Shown here piece by piece: positions 54,731 through 64,000 of a stretch of 64,000 nucleotides of DNA. The position numbers and the translations under genes were made by a program. How positions within the stretch are numbered: the first letter of the stretch is position 1; each line of letters starts with the position of its first letter. Under the pieces are notes generated by a model, which was not told the origin of the DNA, made no database searches, and worked only from the letters and a program-made list of their open reading frames with translations. The stretch is from assembly GCA_019279435.1 (NCBI GenBank), contig JAAALK010002125.1, forward strand, positions 1 through 64,000, read 5' to 3'. The stretch is from Zizania palustris (taxonomy: Eukaryota > Streptophyta > Magnoliopsida > Poales > Poaceae).

Positions 54731-57028
54731 ATGCCTCCTAAGCGGAGCGCACCTCGCAATCCTACTCGGAGGTCCTCTCGGATCTCCGGAGAGATACCCT
54801 TCGACACAGTTGAAGTCGGAGGGTCTTCGACTATCCCTCCACCTCAAACTCCGCAAGGGGCTTCTATCCCTCGAGGATACGAAACCTCTCCGCCAACCCC
54901 TTCCATACTCCGACCGCCCGGAGCCACTCCGCCACCCTCTATTCCGATTCGAACTGATCATACCAGTTCTCAAGACCCGGAAGGTCCTTCCGGAGGAGAT
55001 GAAGATAGCCTTGGAGACATGGCCACTCAAATGGCCAATCTTCAAGCCGAGGTAGCGAGGTGGCGACAAGAGGCTGCGAACAGACTTCGCTCTCAAGCCA
55101 CCCCAGCTATCCCCGAAGTGCACGAAGACGACGATCTTGATTATCCCGAAGCCCCGGAGAATGCCTCTTATGACAATGAATCTCCGTTGCATCCCGAGCT
55201 TCAGAAGGTTCGCTTCGATCCGAAGTTCAAAGCTTCGAAGCTCTGCAAGTATGCCGGAGACGAAGATCCTAGTGAGTTTGCACGTTCTTATGCCCTAGCA
55301 ATTGAGGCTAGTGGCGGAGACAGAGAAACTATGGCGAAGTGCTTCCCGTTAGCTCTTCAAGGAGTGGCGTTGAGATGGTTCTGGTCTTTAAAGCCAGGAT
55401 CAATCGCTTCGTGGTCACAGTTGAAGAGGAAGTTTATAAGTAACTTTCAGGGCACCTTCGTGCCCCCCATGTCGACAGGAAGCCTTTTCCAAGTGAAACA
55501 GCTCCCCGGAGAAACATTGAGGCAGTATTTCAAGCGCTTCGCTCACACGAAGTCGCAAATTCGGGGGCTATCCACATCCTCGGTGGTTGATGCGGCTCGG
55601 GAAGGCGTCAGTCATAAAGGCCTTCTGGATAAACTGCATCGGAAGAGCATCACCACAGTATCACAGCTGATGTCGTACTTCGAGGAATATTCGAAGTCAG
55701 AAGAAGGTTGGCTTCGGAGGACTACTGCTATTTCGACAGTTTTGACAGAAGTTAAAGCAGAAGTGAAGACTCCGGCACAGCCGCAAGAACCAGTCTTCGA
55801 AGTGCAACATGATAGAAGAAGAGGGCAAAAGCACCCTCGCTCTGAAGTCTTAAACATTGCACCCCCGCAGAAGTTTGCACCAAGAGCTCCACAGTCTGCG
55901 GGGAACAAGTCCAGCGGCTGGAGGCCGCCAGGGAAAACGGCTGGCAAGGGCCAGACCCTTTTTTGTTGTATTCATGGAGAGAATCGAAGCCATGCAACTA
56001 ACACCTGCAAGGCTATTCTTACCCTTCAGGGAGAATACTTGGAAAGAACTTCGGGTCGAGGTAGTACCGACCGAAGTCCAGCAGCAGCAGTGCGCCCGGA
56101 GCCGGTCCAGGCTGTGGCGCGGATAGAAAATTTCGATGCTGCAAGGCATCCTCCGGTGGCCAATGTTATGCCACCTCCGAAGCAAGAAGAAGGGCAAGAT
56201 AGAGGGAAGAGAGTAGTTCTCCCTATCTCCGGAGGAGGTACCCTCGGAAGCATGTCCAAGAGACAGCGAAGAGAGTACGTTCGAGAAGTAGGTCACATTG
56301 GGACTTCGTCATCTGCAGCTGCAATGCCGGAGTGGTCTCATGTTCCAATATCTTTCTCTGCGGAGGATGCAACTGGTATCAAGTTCCCGCATGCAGATCC
56401 ATTGGTTATTACTGCTGATATTGCAGGGACTGAAGTCCGAAGGGTGCTAATTGACGGAGGTAGCTCGGCAGACATCATATTTGTACAAGCCTTCGATCAG
56501 TTATGCATTTCCCGGAAGCATCTCCTCCCAGCGGCTCGTCCTCTGCAAGGCTTCGCAGGACCTCCGCTTGATGCACTTGGCCAGATAGGCCTGGAAGTAA
56601 CCTTCGGAGAAGGTTTACTAGCCCGAACTGAAGAAGTTATCTTTGATGTGGTAGATGCCCCGTATGCTTATAATGTCATCTTCGGACGAGGCATGTTGAA
56701 TCAGTTCGGAGCGGTGGCGCATCACAACTATTTGTGCATGAAGATGCCCACACAATCAGGAGTTCTGACAATCTTCGGAGATCAAGCCATGGCTCGGAGG
56801 GCAGAATATGGTCACGGTCCTCCTCTTGATCCGAGGCAAGTAAACAGTGTTCAAAATGATGAAGAAATTTTTTCAGCCTCTTCCGAAGCTTCGAAGAAGT
56901 CATTTCCAAGACCAAGTCCCAAGGATAGATTGCAACGAAGATCATTGTCAAAGATGGTAAAGAATACACTTTTCAATTTGGTAAAGATTTACCTCCCGAA
57001 GTTGCAACTTCCTTGGAAAAGGTCGTAG
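54731..57028 (+). CDS. E5 gag-protease polyprotein (out of frame at its end)
   Basis: ATG at 54731 (MPPKRSAPRNPTRRSS), 62 bases after the LTR. The N-terminal 140 residues are Pro/Ser-rich. The gag capsid-like domain spans about residues 150-300 (LQGVALRWFWSLKPGS, TLRQYFKRFAHTKSQIRG). A zinc-finger-like CCIHGENRSHATNTC lies near residue 410, and an aspartic protease with VLIDGGSSADIIF near residue 575 (the catalytic Asp is in DGG rather than the usual D(S/T)G). A 1-nt deletion near 56920-56929, relative to E1, sends the frame into a short tail ending at 57028. The true frame continues as pol. Open over 730 codons. Confidence 0.92.
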   Translation: MPPKRSAPRNPTRRSSRISGEIPFDTVEVGGSSTIPPPQTPQGASIPRGYETSPPTPSILRPPGATPPPSIPIRTDHTSSQDPEGPSGGDEDSLGDMATQMANLQAEVARWRQEAANRLRSQATPAIPEVHEDDDLDYPEAPENASYDNESPLHPELQKVRFDPKFKASKLCKYAGDEDPSEFARSYALAIEASGGDRETMAKCFPLALQGVALRWFWSLKPGSIASWSQLKRKFISNFQGTFVPPMSTGSLFQVKQLPGETLRQYFKRFAHTKSQIRGLSTSSVVDAAREGVSHKGLLDKLHRKSITTVSQLMSYFEEYSKSEEGWLRRTTAISTVLTEVKAEVKTPAQPQEPVFEVQHDRRRGQKHPRSEVLNIAPPQKFAPRAPQSAGNKSSGWRPPGKTAGKGQTLFCCIHGENRSHATNTCKAILTLQGEYLERTSGRGSTDRSPAAAVRPEPVQAVARIENFDAARHPPVANVMPPPKQEEGQDRGKRVVLPISGGGTLGSMSKRQRREYVREVGHIGTSSSAAAMPEWSHVPISFSAEDATGIKFPHADPLVITADIAGTEVRRVLIDGGSSADIIFVQAFDQLCISRKHLLPAARPLQGFAGPPLDALGQIGLEVTFGEGLLARTEEVIFDVVDAPYAYNVIFGRGMLNQFGAVAHHNYLCMKMPTQSGVLTIFGDQAMARRAEYGHGPPLDPRQVNSVQNDEEIFSASSEASKKSFPRPSPKDRLQRRSLSKMVKNTLFNLVKIYLPKLQLPWKRS

Positions 57029-60000
57029 AAGAAAATTTGGATGTCTTCGCCTGGTCTGACGAAGATATCACCGGAGTCGATCGGGATATTATTGAGCACA
57101 GCTTGCTTGTAAACCCGAAGGCCCGGCCTGTTCGACAAGGGCTCCGGAAGATGTCCGCAGAGAGAGCTGCTCTAGCTAAGGACGAAGTTGAAAAACTGTT
57201 GAAGGCTGGGATTATCAGAGAAGTGGCCCATACAGAATGGTTAGCCAACCCAGTCTTCGTCAGGAAGAAGTCCTCCGGAAAGTGGCGCATGTGCATTGAT
57301 TTCACATCTTTGAATAAAGCGTGCCCACGTGACCCCTACCCCATGCCCCGAATTGATCAACTAGTTGACTCCACGGCAGGTTCGGAGTTACTAAGCTTCC
57401 TCGACGCGTATTCCGGTTATCACCAAATATGGTTGAAGCGCGAAGATGAAATCAAGACGAGCTTTGTAACTCCTTCGGGAGTCTTCTGCTATGTAAGAAT
57501 GCCCTTCGGCCTAAGAAATGCCGGGGCTACTTTTTCAAGATTAGTTGCTATGGCTCTAGGTCATCAATTAGGCCGCAATGTGGAGGCCTATATGGATGAT
57601 ATTGTAATAAAGAGTGCTTTAAAGCACCAAGATAGCCTAGACTTAGCAGAAACATTCAATAGCCTTCGGGCATGTGGGATCCGTCTTAACCCCGAAAAAT
57701 GTATATTCGGAGCTAAGGCTGGAAAGTTGTTAGGGTACTTAGTTTCAAGCAGGGGAATTGAAGCTAGCCCTACTCAAATAACTGCGCTGCAGAAGATGGC
57801 TCCTCCGGAAAATTTAAAGCAAGTGCAAAAGCTGACTGGACGTCTGGCCGCACTTAGCAGGTTTTTATCAAGGTCTGCGGAGAGGAGCTTGCCAATCTTT
57901 AAAGCTTTGAAAGGGTCCGAAGATTTTGCATGGACACCGGAGTGTCAGAAAAGCTTCGAGGATATTAAAGATTATCTCAGCAATCTTGCTACACTTACGG
58001 TGCCTATTGCGGACGAAACCCTACTTCTGTATCTTGCAGCTGCAGGCTCAGCTGTTAGCGCAGTCCTTGTCAGAGAAGCGGATATCAATGGGAAGTTGGT
58101 CCAAAATCCTGTCTATTTCGTATCCGAAGCATTGTCAGGAGCGAAGACAAGATACTCCGAACTTGAGAAGTTCGTTTATGCTCTGATAATGGCTTCGAGG
58201 AAGTTAAGACATTATTTTTTGGCTCATAATGTAATTGTACCAACTTCGTATCCTTTAGGAGATATGCTCCGAAGCAAAGATTCCACTGGAAGGATTGGAA
58301 AGTGGGCAGTAGAACTAGCACCCTTCGGCATATCTTTCCTGGCAAGGACAGCTATCAAATCTCAAGTCCTAGCAGACTTCGTAGCAGAGTGGACTCCACC
58401 TGCGAAGTTGACTCCGGAGAAATCAGATGACGGAGTTTGGACTATTTACTCTGATGGGGCTTTCCAAGCATCCGGAGCAGGCATTGGGGCAGTATTAATT
58501 TCACCGTCAGGGCAAAGAGCAATGTACTCCACAAGACTCAACTTTAAGTCTACCAATAATATAGCGGAGTACGAAGGAATTTTATTGGGACTCCGGAAAG
58601 CACGTGCTCTAGGGGCTACAAGGATAATTATAAAAACAGATTCTCAGATAGTAGCAGGGCACGTAGACAAAAGTTTTCAAGTCCGACATCCACAGCTTGC
58701 AAAGTACTTGGAAGAAATCTGCAAGATCGAAGCACATTTCAAGGGTATTTCCATTCGGAGTATACCAAGAGCTGAAAATGTGCAAGCGGACATTTTAGCG
58801 AAGGCTGCTGCTGGAGCTGTGGATGTGCCTGACGAAGCTTTCTATGAGGAGCTCAATGTACCTTCGGTGCCACAAGTTGTTTCTGCAGAGATTCTCTGCA
58901 TTCCTAGTGCAGATTGGAAAGATTCGATCATAGAACTCTTGCAAGGAGGAACAAATTTGCCCGAAGAGCCCCAATTGTCAAGATTAAAGCTCAGAGCAAG
59001 AAACTATCAGTTAATCAACGGTATATTATACAAGGCCGGAGTATGTTCCCCTCTACTCCGATGTATATCTCAAGCCGAAGGCCAAGAAATTCTTCGAGAA
59101 ATTCACGAAGGCCTTTGTGGAAGTCATTTAGCCCCTAGAGCTCTGGCAGGAAAAACACTTCGCCAGGGGCTTTATTGGCCCACAATAACAGCTGATGCGG
59201 AGAGCTTGGTCCGCACATGTCAAGGATGCCAGTGGATGAGTCGACGGAGTCATCGCCCACCAACAGCTCTTCAAGTCATTGCTCCGATATGGCCTATGGC
59301 CAGATGGGGTATGGATCTAATTGGTCCCTTTCCGTTAGCGAAGGGAAATCTGAAGTTCGCAGTGGTAGCCATTGAATATTTTTCTAAGTGGGTGGAAGCA
59401 GAGCCCTTAACAGCTATCACTTCGAATAATGTACAGAAATTCTTTTGGAAGAACATTATTTGCCGGTTCGGAGTGCCTAGATATCTCACAGTTGATAATG
59501 GAACACAGTTCGACGCAGAACCCTTCAGGAAGTTTTGCGAAGACCTAGGCATTCAACTATGTTTTGCTGCAGTGAGACATCCTCAGTCGAATGGAGCCGT
59601 TGAGCGAGCCAATGGAAATATTTTATCAGGGCTAAATCGAAGAATAGTAGGATTATCAAAAGGACTGTGGACCGAAGAGCTTCCGAAGATTCTATGGTCC
59701 ATTCGGACTACGCAAACAAGGTCCACAGGTTTTACTCCGTTCAGACTACTATTCGGAGATGAAGCAATGACTCCAACGGAGCTCAAAGGGGGATCATTTC
59801 GCAGCACCGAACCAGACATCGAAGAAGAAAGACAAGCTTCGTTAGATTTGTCAGAAGAAACAAGACTTCGAGCTGTAGCCAATTTATCAAAGTATCATCA
59901 GCAGACGAAGACTTGGTATGACCCGAAGGTTAAGCTCAGCGAGTTAAGGCCGGGTCATCTTGTTCTACGAAGCATTATAGCACCAGGGAAGTTAGGCAAT

Positions 60001-60126
60001 AAATGGGAAGGTCCATATCTAATTGTCCGCTCAGGGCGCCCTGGTTCTTTTAAATTGGCTAATTTAGAAGGTGAAGAGTTAGCACATACTTGGCATGCGG
60101 AGCACCTAAAGCGATATTTCGCATAA
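57013..60126 (+). CDS. E5 RT - RNase H - second RNase H - integrase
   Basis: Open from at least 56930 to 60126; 1037 residues counted from the first Met. RT about residues 60-240 (MCIDFTSLNKACP 93-105, RMPFGLRNAGATF 162-174, YMDD 193-196). A tether RNase H-like region lies about 330-450. The second RNase H starts at about 476 (YSDGAFQASGAGIGAVL, AEYEG, TDSQIV), as in the Tat lineage. Integrase: HHCC finger (IHEGLCGSH ... CQGC, about 697-739), catalytic Asp in WGMDLIGPF (about 764), Asp in VDNGTQF (about 826) and Glu in NGAVERAN 36 residues on, so DD35E is complete. The GPY-type KWEGPYLIV precedes the C-terminus HTWHAEHLKRYFA. All catalytic residues look intact. It lacks its own start because of the upstream 1-nt deletion. 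Confidence 0.93.
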   Translation: MEKVVEENLDVFAWSDEDITGVDRDIIEHSLLVNPKARPVRQGLRKMSAERAALAKDEVEKLLKAGIIREVAHTEWLANPVFVRKKSSGKWRMCIDFTSLNKACPRDPYPMPRIDQLVDSTAGSELLSFLDAYSGYHQIWLKREDEIKTSFVTPSGVFCYVRMPFGLRNAGATFSRLVAMALGHQLGRNVEAYMDDIVIKSALKHQDSLDLAETFNSLRACGIRLNPEKCIFGAKAGKLLGYLVSSRGIEASPTQITALQKMAPPENLKQVQKLTGRLAALSRFLSRSAERSLPIFKALKGSEDFAWTPECQKSFEDIKDYLSNLATLTVPIADETLLLYLAAAGSAVSAVLVREADINGKLVQNPVYFVSEALSGAKTRYSELEKFVYALIMASRKLRHYFLAHNVIVPTSYPLGDMLRSKDSTGRIGKWAVELAPFGISFLARTAIKSQVLADFVAEWTPPAKLTPEKSDDGVWTIYSDGAFQASGAGIGAVLISPSGQRAMYSTRLNFKSTNNIAEYEGILLGLRKARALGATRIIIKTDSQIVAGHVDKSFQVRHPQLAKYLEEICKIEAHFKGISIRSIPRAENVQADILAKAAAGAVDVPDEAFYEELNVPSVPQVVSAEILCIPSADWKDSIIELLQGGTNLPEEPQLSRLKLRARNYQLINGILYKAGVCSPLLRCISQAEGQEILREIHEGLCGSHLAPRALAGKTLRQGLYWPTITADAESLVRTCQGCQWMSRRSHRPPTALQVIAPIWPMARWGMDLIGPFPLAKGNLKFAVVAIEYFSKWVEAEPLTAITSNNVQKFFWKNIICRFGVPRYLTVDNGTQFDAEPFRKFCEDLGIQLCFAAVRHPQSNGAVERANGNILSGLNRRIVGLSKGLWTEELPKILWSIRTTQTRSTGFTPFRLLFGDEAMTPTELKGGSFRSTEPDIEEERQASLDLSEETRLRAVANLSKYHQQTKTWYDPKVKLSELRPGHLVLRSIIAPGKLGNKWEGPYLIVRSGRPGSFKLANLEGEELAHTWHAEHLKRYFA

Positions 60127-61112
60127 GGGCTCCTTGTAATCCGCTTGTAATCACCTCTAAATTAATAAAACATACACCCTGTGGTTTGCCTTCCCCTTGA
60201 CACTCCTAGTTTCCCGAGCGGACGCGCTGGGACAGAAGTCGATCGAGAGGAAAGTGTCATCAAGCTGGGCTGTATATCCGGACTTCGTACCCATAAAGTC
60301 GAAGCCTCCGGTGTGGTGGCTGAAATCCATCCGGAGCCCAAGCTGATACCTTGTAGGCATCCGTAAAAGAGCCAATACCACATTCTACGGAGTCCAAGCT
60401 TCGGCTGGTAGACTTCCGTAAAAAGAGCCGAAGGTGGCCAAAATCTGCGGAGTCCAAGCTGCAGCTTGTCAGACATCCGTAAAAAGAGCCGAAGGTGGCC
60501 AAATTCTGCGAAGTCCAAGCTCCGGCTGGTAGACTTCTGCAAAAAAGAGCCCAAGGTGGCCAAATTCTGCGAAGTCCAAGCTCCGGCTGGTAGACTTCTG
60601 CAAAAAAGAGCCCAAGGTGGCCAAATTCTGCGAAGTCCAAGCTCCTGCTGGTAGACTTCTGCAAAAATAGCCGAAGGTGGCTACAATTCCTGCGAAGTCC
60701 AAGCTCCGGCTGGTAGACTTCTGCAAAATAGCCGAAGGTGGCTAAAGCAAAACAACATTTAAGCCATGAGCTCCGAATGTCTGTTCATATAAGTCCAAAG
60801 TGACAAATTTCTTAAGACACTAAAGTGTCATCGAAGTTATCTTAATTGATTTCTTTCGTAAAGCAAACAAAGGTACCAAGTTACCATTCTTCTGATTACA
60901 AATAGTCGAAGACATTTCATAAGATTTCAAAAGATCTTTAAATGACAGAGGGGCTCCGAACCCCCAAAAAATTGTACTCCGAAGTTTTTTCTTTGCGCAT
61001 AACCATCTTTGAATCAAGTTCGAAGTTGCTTATACCCAAAGAGGGGCTAGTAAATATGGAGACAATTTTAAATCGGCATTCATTATTGAAATAAATGTAT
61101 TTACAGATTACA
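60127..61112. other. E5 convergent spacer with about 61-bp tandem repeats
   Basis: AATAAA at 60164-60169 is a candidate pol polyadenylation signal. About six to seven units of about 58-62 bp follow (60365-60750), each with GCCGAAGGTGGCC and GCGAAGTCCAAGCT...GGCTGGTAGACTTC; the unit is the inverse of the E1 array at 17948-18240. The rest (60751-61112) is non-coding and matches 17530-17900 of E1. Confidence 0.85.
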
Positions 61113-64000
61113 CTATGAAAAATTGGTATCTATACCAAGAAGGAATCGAAGACCTCTTCGGTCTCGAGAGCTAGGGGTGGAACGACTAGTTCCAACATCG
61201 GAAGTTCTAAGAACTTTACGTTTAACTCTCTTCCTCCCCTTCGAAGCTCTAAAATCCTTCTGCTCTTGTTGAAGCTCGGCCCAAGTTCGAAGTCGCTCGG
61301 GGCTTCTTTCCCAGCTTCTAAGATCTTCAGATCTTTTATTTTGGGCTTCACCTTCGTCTTCGGACCAATTAGTGTCTTCAGAAGACGAGGTGTTTGCGTC
61401 AATCTCTTTATCTTCCTCTTTAATGTAAGACAATATGTCTTTGATTACTTCGGGCGCAATAACGCCGGAGTCATCTCGAGGAATAAGAAATCGAGGACAC
61501 TTATAACTCTTTAGAAGTTCGAAGGTGTTCCACAGTGAGCGAAGTTCGCTGTTAAGCTCTAACACTTCGATATCTTCCATAAGAGGTAAAGCCTAAAAAT
61601 ATGACAAACAAGACTTTCATTGATAAATATTTACAAGCATCAGCTTTACATAATCAAAAAATCCTAAATAATCCTAAACCTGCGGGTTCGGAGGGGGCTG
61701 ACTGCTCGAAGCTTGGCTCCGAACTTGCTTTTGGCGTTGGCCTTCATCAATCCAAGCCTTGATCGCAGATCGACCTTCGGCTCTCCACGAAGTTTGGAAG
61801 GCTCGCCAAGCAGTAGCTACGCCTTCGGAAGGAGTCAAAAGTCTCGCGTCATCGAAGACGATGGAGCCCTCTGTGCTCGGAGTAATTGTTCGGCCCAAAT
61901 CCTCGTAGTAACGAAGTATTCCAAGGGCAGACACTTGTCCGGAGAGTTCTCCATAACGCATGCCTGCCGTCTTCATTTGCTTCGCTGCTCCTTGGATCCT
62001 CTTTAGCCGGCGCAGCAGAGTTACATTGTCATCCGAAGGTAGTGATCCAGTAGTACCGAAGTACTCCAAGACACCTAGCATCTGTTCGATGACCTCCGAA
62101 GCCACCTTCTCAGACTTGAGCTTTTCCGCATTAAGTGCATCCTTGACCGAAGTCGTTTCTGCTAAAACTCCGGAGATTCTAGCATTCTCCGTAGTCAAAG
62201 CATTCTTCTGAGTCCGGAGTTGGCCAGCTTCTTCTTGTAGCCTTAGAAGTTCAGACCCTTTGACAGCATCCTCCGTCCGCAGTCTTTCAATCTCTGCCCG
62301 AAGCACAATTCTTTCTGCTTCGAGCTCTTTCTTCGCAGCCTCCAAGCTTTGCCTAGCCCTTCGCTCTGCTAATATTACATTGTCCATCTAAGCTACTCGA
62401 CCTTCGGAGAAGTTAAAATTTCTTTGAAGAGCTTCACTCTCTTCTCGAAGTTGAGCAATTTCATTTTCGTTCGATAATGCCGCAGCGCGGGCTAAGACTG
62501 CTTGCTAAGAAAAAAGAAAAACTGAAATAAGAAATTATTCATATATAATTTGCTATTTGGTTCGAAGATGCTTTATACCTGATAAGCTGCTCTTTCCACA
62601 GCAAGGTTAAGCTCTGAACCCTTCACTCTGCTTAAACGGGCTACCAGTTCTGTTTCCCCGACTTTGCGACTGGCTTCACCCAAAGGTTTAACCAAAGTCC
62701 CAAGTCCGGTTCTCTCCTCCAAAAAAGGAGTTATGAGAGGAAGCATTACTGAAGCTTTCTGATCAGCTCTGCTTAGCGAAGGTCCAGAGAGTTCTTCCGA
62801 GGCCCTTGGAACTTCTGAAGATGGCCCCCCCTCAGTTGATTCACTTTCATCTGTCGACTCAGATGAAGTTGATCCTTGAGCAGGGAGAGGCTCTATGTGT
62901 CTTTTTCCTCTTCCAGGCCCCGGTAAAGTAACCTCCGGCTGTGGCTCCGAAGTTGTCGAAGGTCTTTGAATTGTATCTTCGTGAGATACTTCAACAACAG
63001 GAGGCTCTGCAAAAACAGAAATATTATACATTGTATAATTTTGCAAAAATTGATAAAAATTATGCAAAATTTACCTTCGACATTCTCTGGAATATCGAGT
63101 ACCTGACTGATCGGAGGATCAAAAGTGTAGTCCTCATCCGAATCAGCCGTTAAATCTTGGACTACAGGAGCATCGTCCTGGGGAGTCCTCGTTACTTCTT
63201 CAGGAATCGAAGCCATAGTGACTTCGACCCCACCTTCGTTCACAGGAACTCCGTCCTGAGTTGTATCTTCTTGAACTACCGAAGTCATTGGTTGATCAGC
63301 ATTATCTCCAGACTCTGGTACGTTCGCAGGCACTTCGGCCTCATCTACACCCATAGGGGCTTCGATTTGTTCTTCCTGGGTATCCGGAGCTCTTACTTCT
63401 TCGATGTTGGCTTGGGGCTCCGGAATACCTGCAGTATCTTCAATGTGAATACTTCGTTGAGCTGCATCTTCATCAATTAATTTTACTAATAAAATACCTT
63501 CATCCTCTTTAGAACCAGAAAGTGAGGTTCTTGAGCTTGAAGGAGCAGGATCCGAAGGTGCGAGATTTTTTGGCTTCCGAGCCACCTTCTTCACCGGAGT
63601 CTTTGCTGAACTTGAAGCTCCGGCTTCAGCTACTCTTTTCTTTGGGCCTTTCTCCTGAGGCACCCAATCCATCAGAGGGGGTGGAGTTAACTCCAGCATT
63701 CCCCATACTCTGTTAAATCGCTCCCAACTTCCTACTAATTTGATTCGCCATTCTTTTTCTGACGGAGTTGGAGCACCCAGAATCTTCTCCGAAGCCCTTA
63801 CAATTTGCTCTGAAGTAATAGGGGCTGAAGAAGCTAAAAAATAATTCGAGTTAATCTTTCTTCGAAGTCAATATGTACTATGCATGTTGGTTTCGAAGTT
63901 AACTGCAGGGCTCGAAGTATAGTTAATCTTGCGAAGACCGCCTTCCGAGTCATCCTCGAAGACGATAGGCCAGTTGGCCATCAACGGAGGAATTTGCAGT
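61113..64000 (-). pseudogene. E5 antisense gene, subfamily A (5' end outside window)
   Basis: Exons on the minus strand: exon 1 tail 64000-63903, exon 2 63833-63075, exon 3 63006-62579, exon 4 62504-61680, exon 5 61592-61113. Exons 3, 4 and 5 (428, 825, 480 nt) have exactly the E1 lengths. The intron 1 donor is TT instead of GT (63902-63901); the other introns keep GT-AG. A TAG at 62390-62388 lies in exon 4 where E1 has CAA. Exon 2 has a KKVARKPKNLAPS basic stretch and an acidic repeat-rich region. Exon 4 is a coiled coil with LEYFGTTGSLPSDDNVTLLR. Exon 5 has LRTWAELQQEQKDFRASK and ends GLRFLLGIDTNFS. Confidence 0.85.

Larger units (their letters stand above)
54175..64000 (+). mobile_element. 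E5: Tat-type gypsy element with near-intact gag-pol and an antisense gene (3' end outside window)
   Basis: 5' LTR 54175-54668 preceded by GTGTC (54170-54174, likely duplication in E8 gag), primer site, gag-protease, RT-RNaseH-integrase, 61-bp repeat spacer, and antisense gene on the minus strand. Same family as E1 and E4. The 3' LTR lies past 64000. Confidence 0.93.

Noticed and set aside
56900..57028. Programmed ribosomal frameshift between protease and RT in E5
   Set aside because: E1 reads the same stretch in one frame; a simple 1-nt deletion explains E5, and no slippery heptamer or pseudoknot was evident.

Overview
The window is plant nuclear DNA made almost entirely of nested LTR retrotransposons. 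I found no host gene, tRNA, rRNA or CRISPR array. The evidence for a large-genome flowering plant, probably a monocot, is Ty1-copia elements of the SIRE/Maximus (Opie-like) type with an initiator-Met tRNA primer site, Ty3-gypsy elements of the Tat type with a second RNase H, and antisense genes whose first exon resembles the plant 'putative gypsy type transposon' family (Transposase_28). The species cannot be fixed from sequence alone.

Layout, using local names. Copia1 (+): decayed pol 1-1692, long non-coding tail, 3' LTR 3571-4535 resuming at 24401-25581. That LTR is split by E1 (gypsy, minus strand, 4536-24395, TSD CATGC). E1 is itself split by E2 (gypsy-type, plus strand, 5181-12636, TSD TAAAT) and by a 911-bp solo LTR (14018-14928, TSD TTGGG). 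25582-25708 is a scrap of reverse transcriptase from gypsy F (minus strand); the gag and 5' LTR of F reappear at 50101-52973. Between them lie Copia2a (5' LTR, gag, protease, 25709-30460), truncated gypsy E3 (minus, 30461-36196), E4 (minus, 36197-39454), E6 (minus, 39455-about 42687), and Copia2b (gag to 3' LTR, about 42688-50100). F sits in the gag of an older copia, E8 (minus, 52974-54174). E8 is also cut by gypsy E5 (plus, from 54175 past the window end, TSD GTGTC on its left). The deepest nest is E8 > F > Copia1 > E1 > E2.

The most interesting content is a gene carried by E1-E6 on the strand opposite gag-pol, between the end of pol and the 3' LTR. It occurs in three diverged subfamilies: A (E1, E4, E5), B (E2, E6) and C (E3). 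Where complete it has five exons and four short GT-AG introns in phases 1, 1, 0, 0, with a TATA box about 120-160 bp upstream of its ATG. Exon 1 carries the Transposase_28-like domain, exon 4 a coiled coil, and exon 5 a conserved FLLGxDxx(S/T)-type or similar C-terminus. It runs tail-to-tail with pol, and each family has its own tandem repeat in the spacer between them.

E2 has lost gag-pol completely. It keeps two 1149-bp LTRs with only two differences seen by eye, the primer site, the polypurine tract and this antisense gene, whose five exons sum to 2985 nt (995 codons) with a single in-frame stop. It looks like a recent non-autonomous element that E5-like elements could mobilise, since they share its LTR tips, primer site and polypurine tract. 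E5 has the best-preserved gag-pol: one 1-nt deletion separates gag-protease from RT-RNaseH-integrase.
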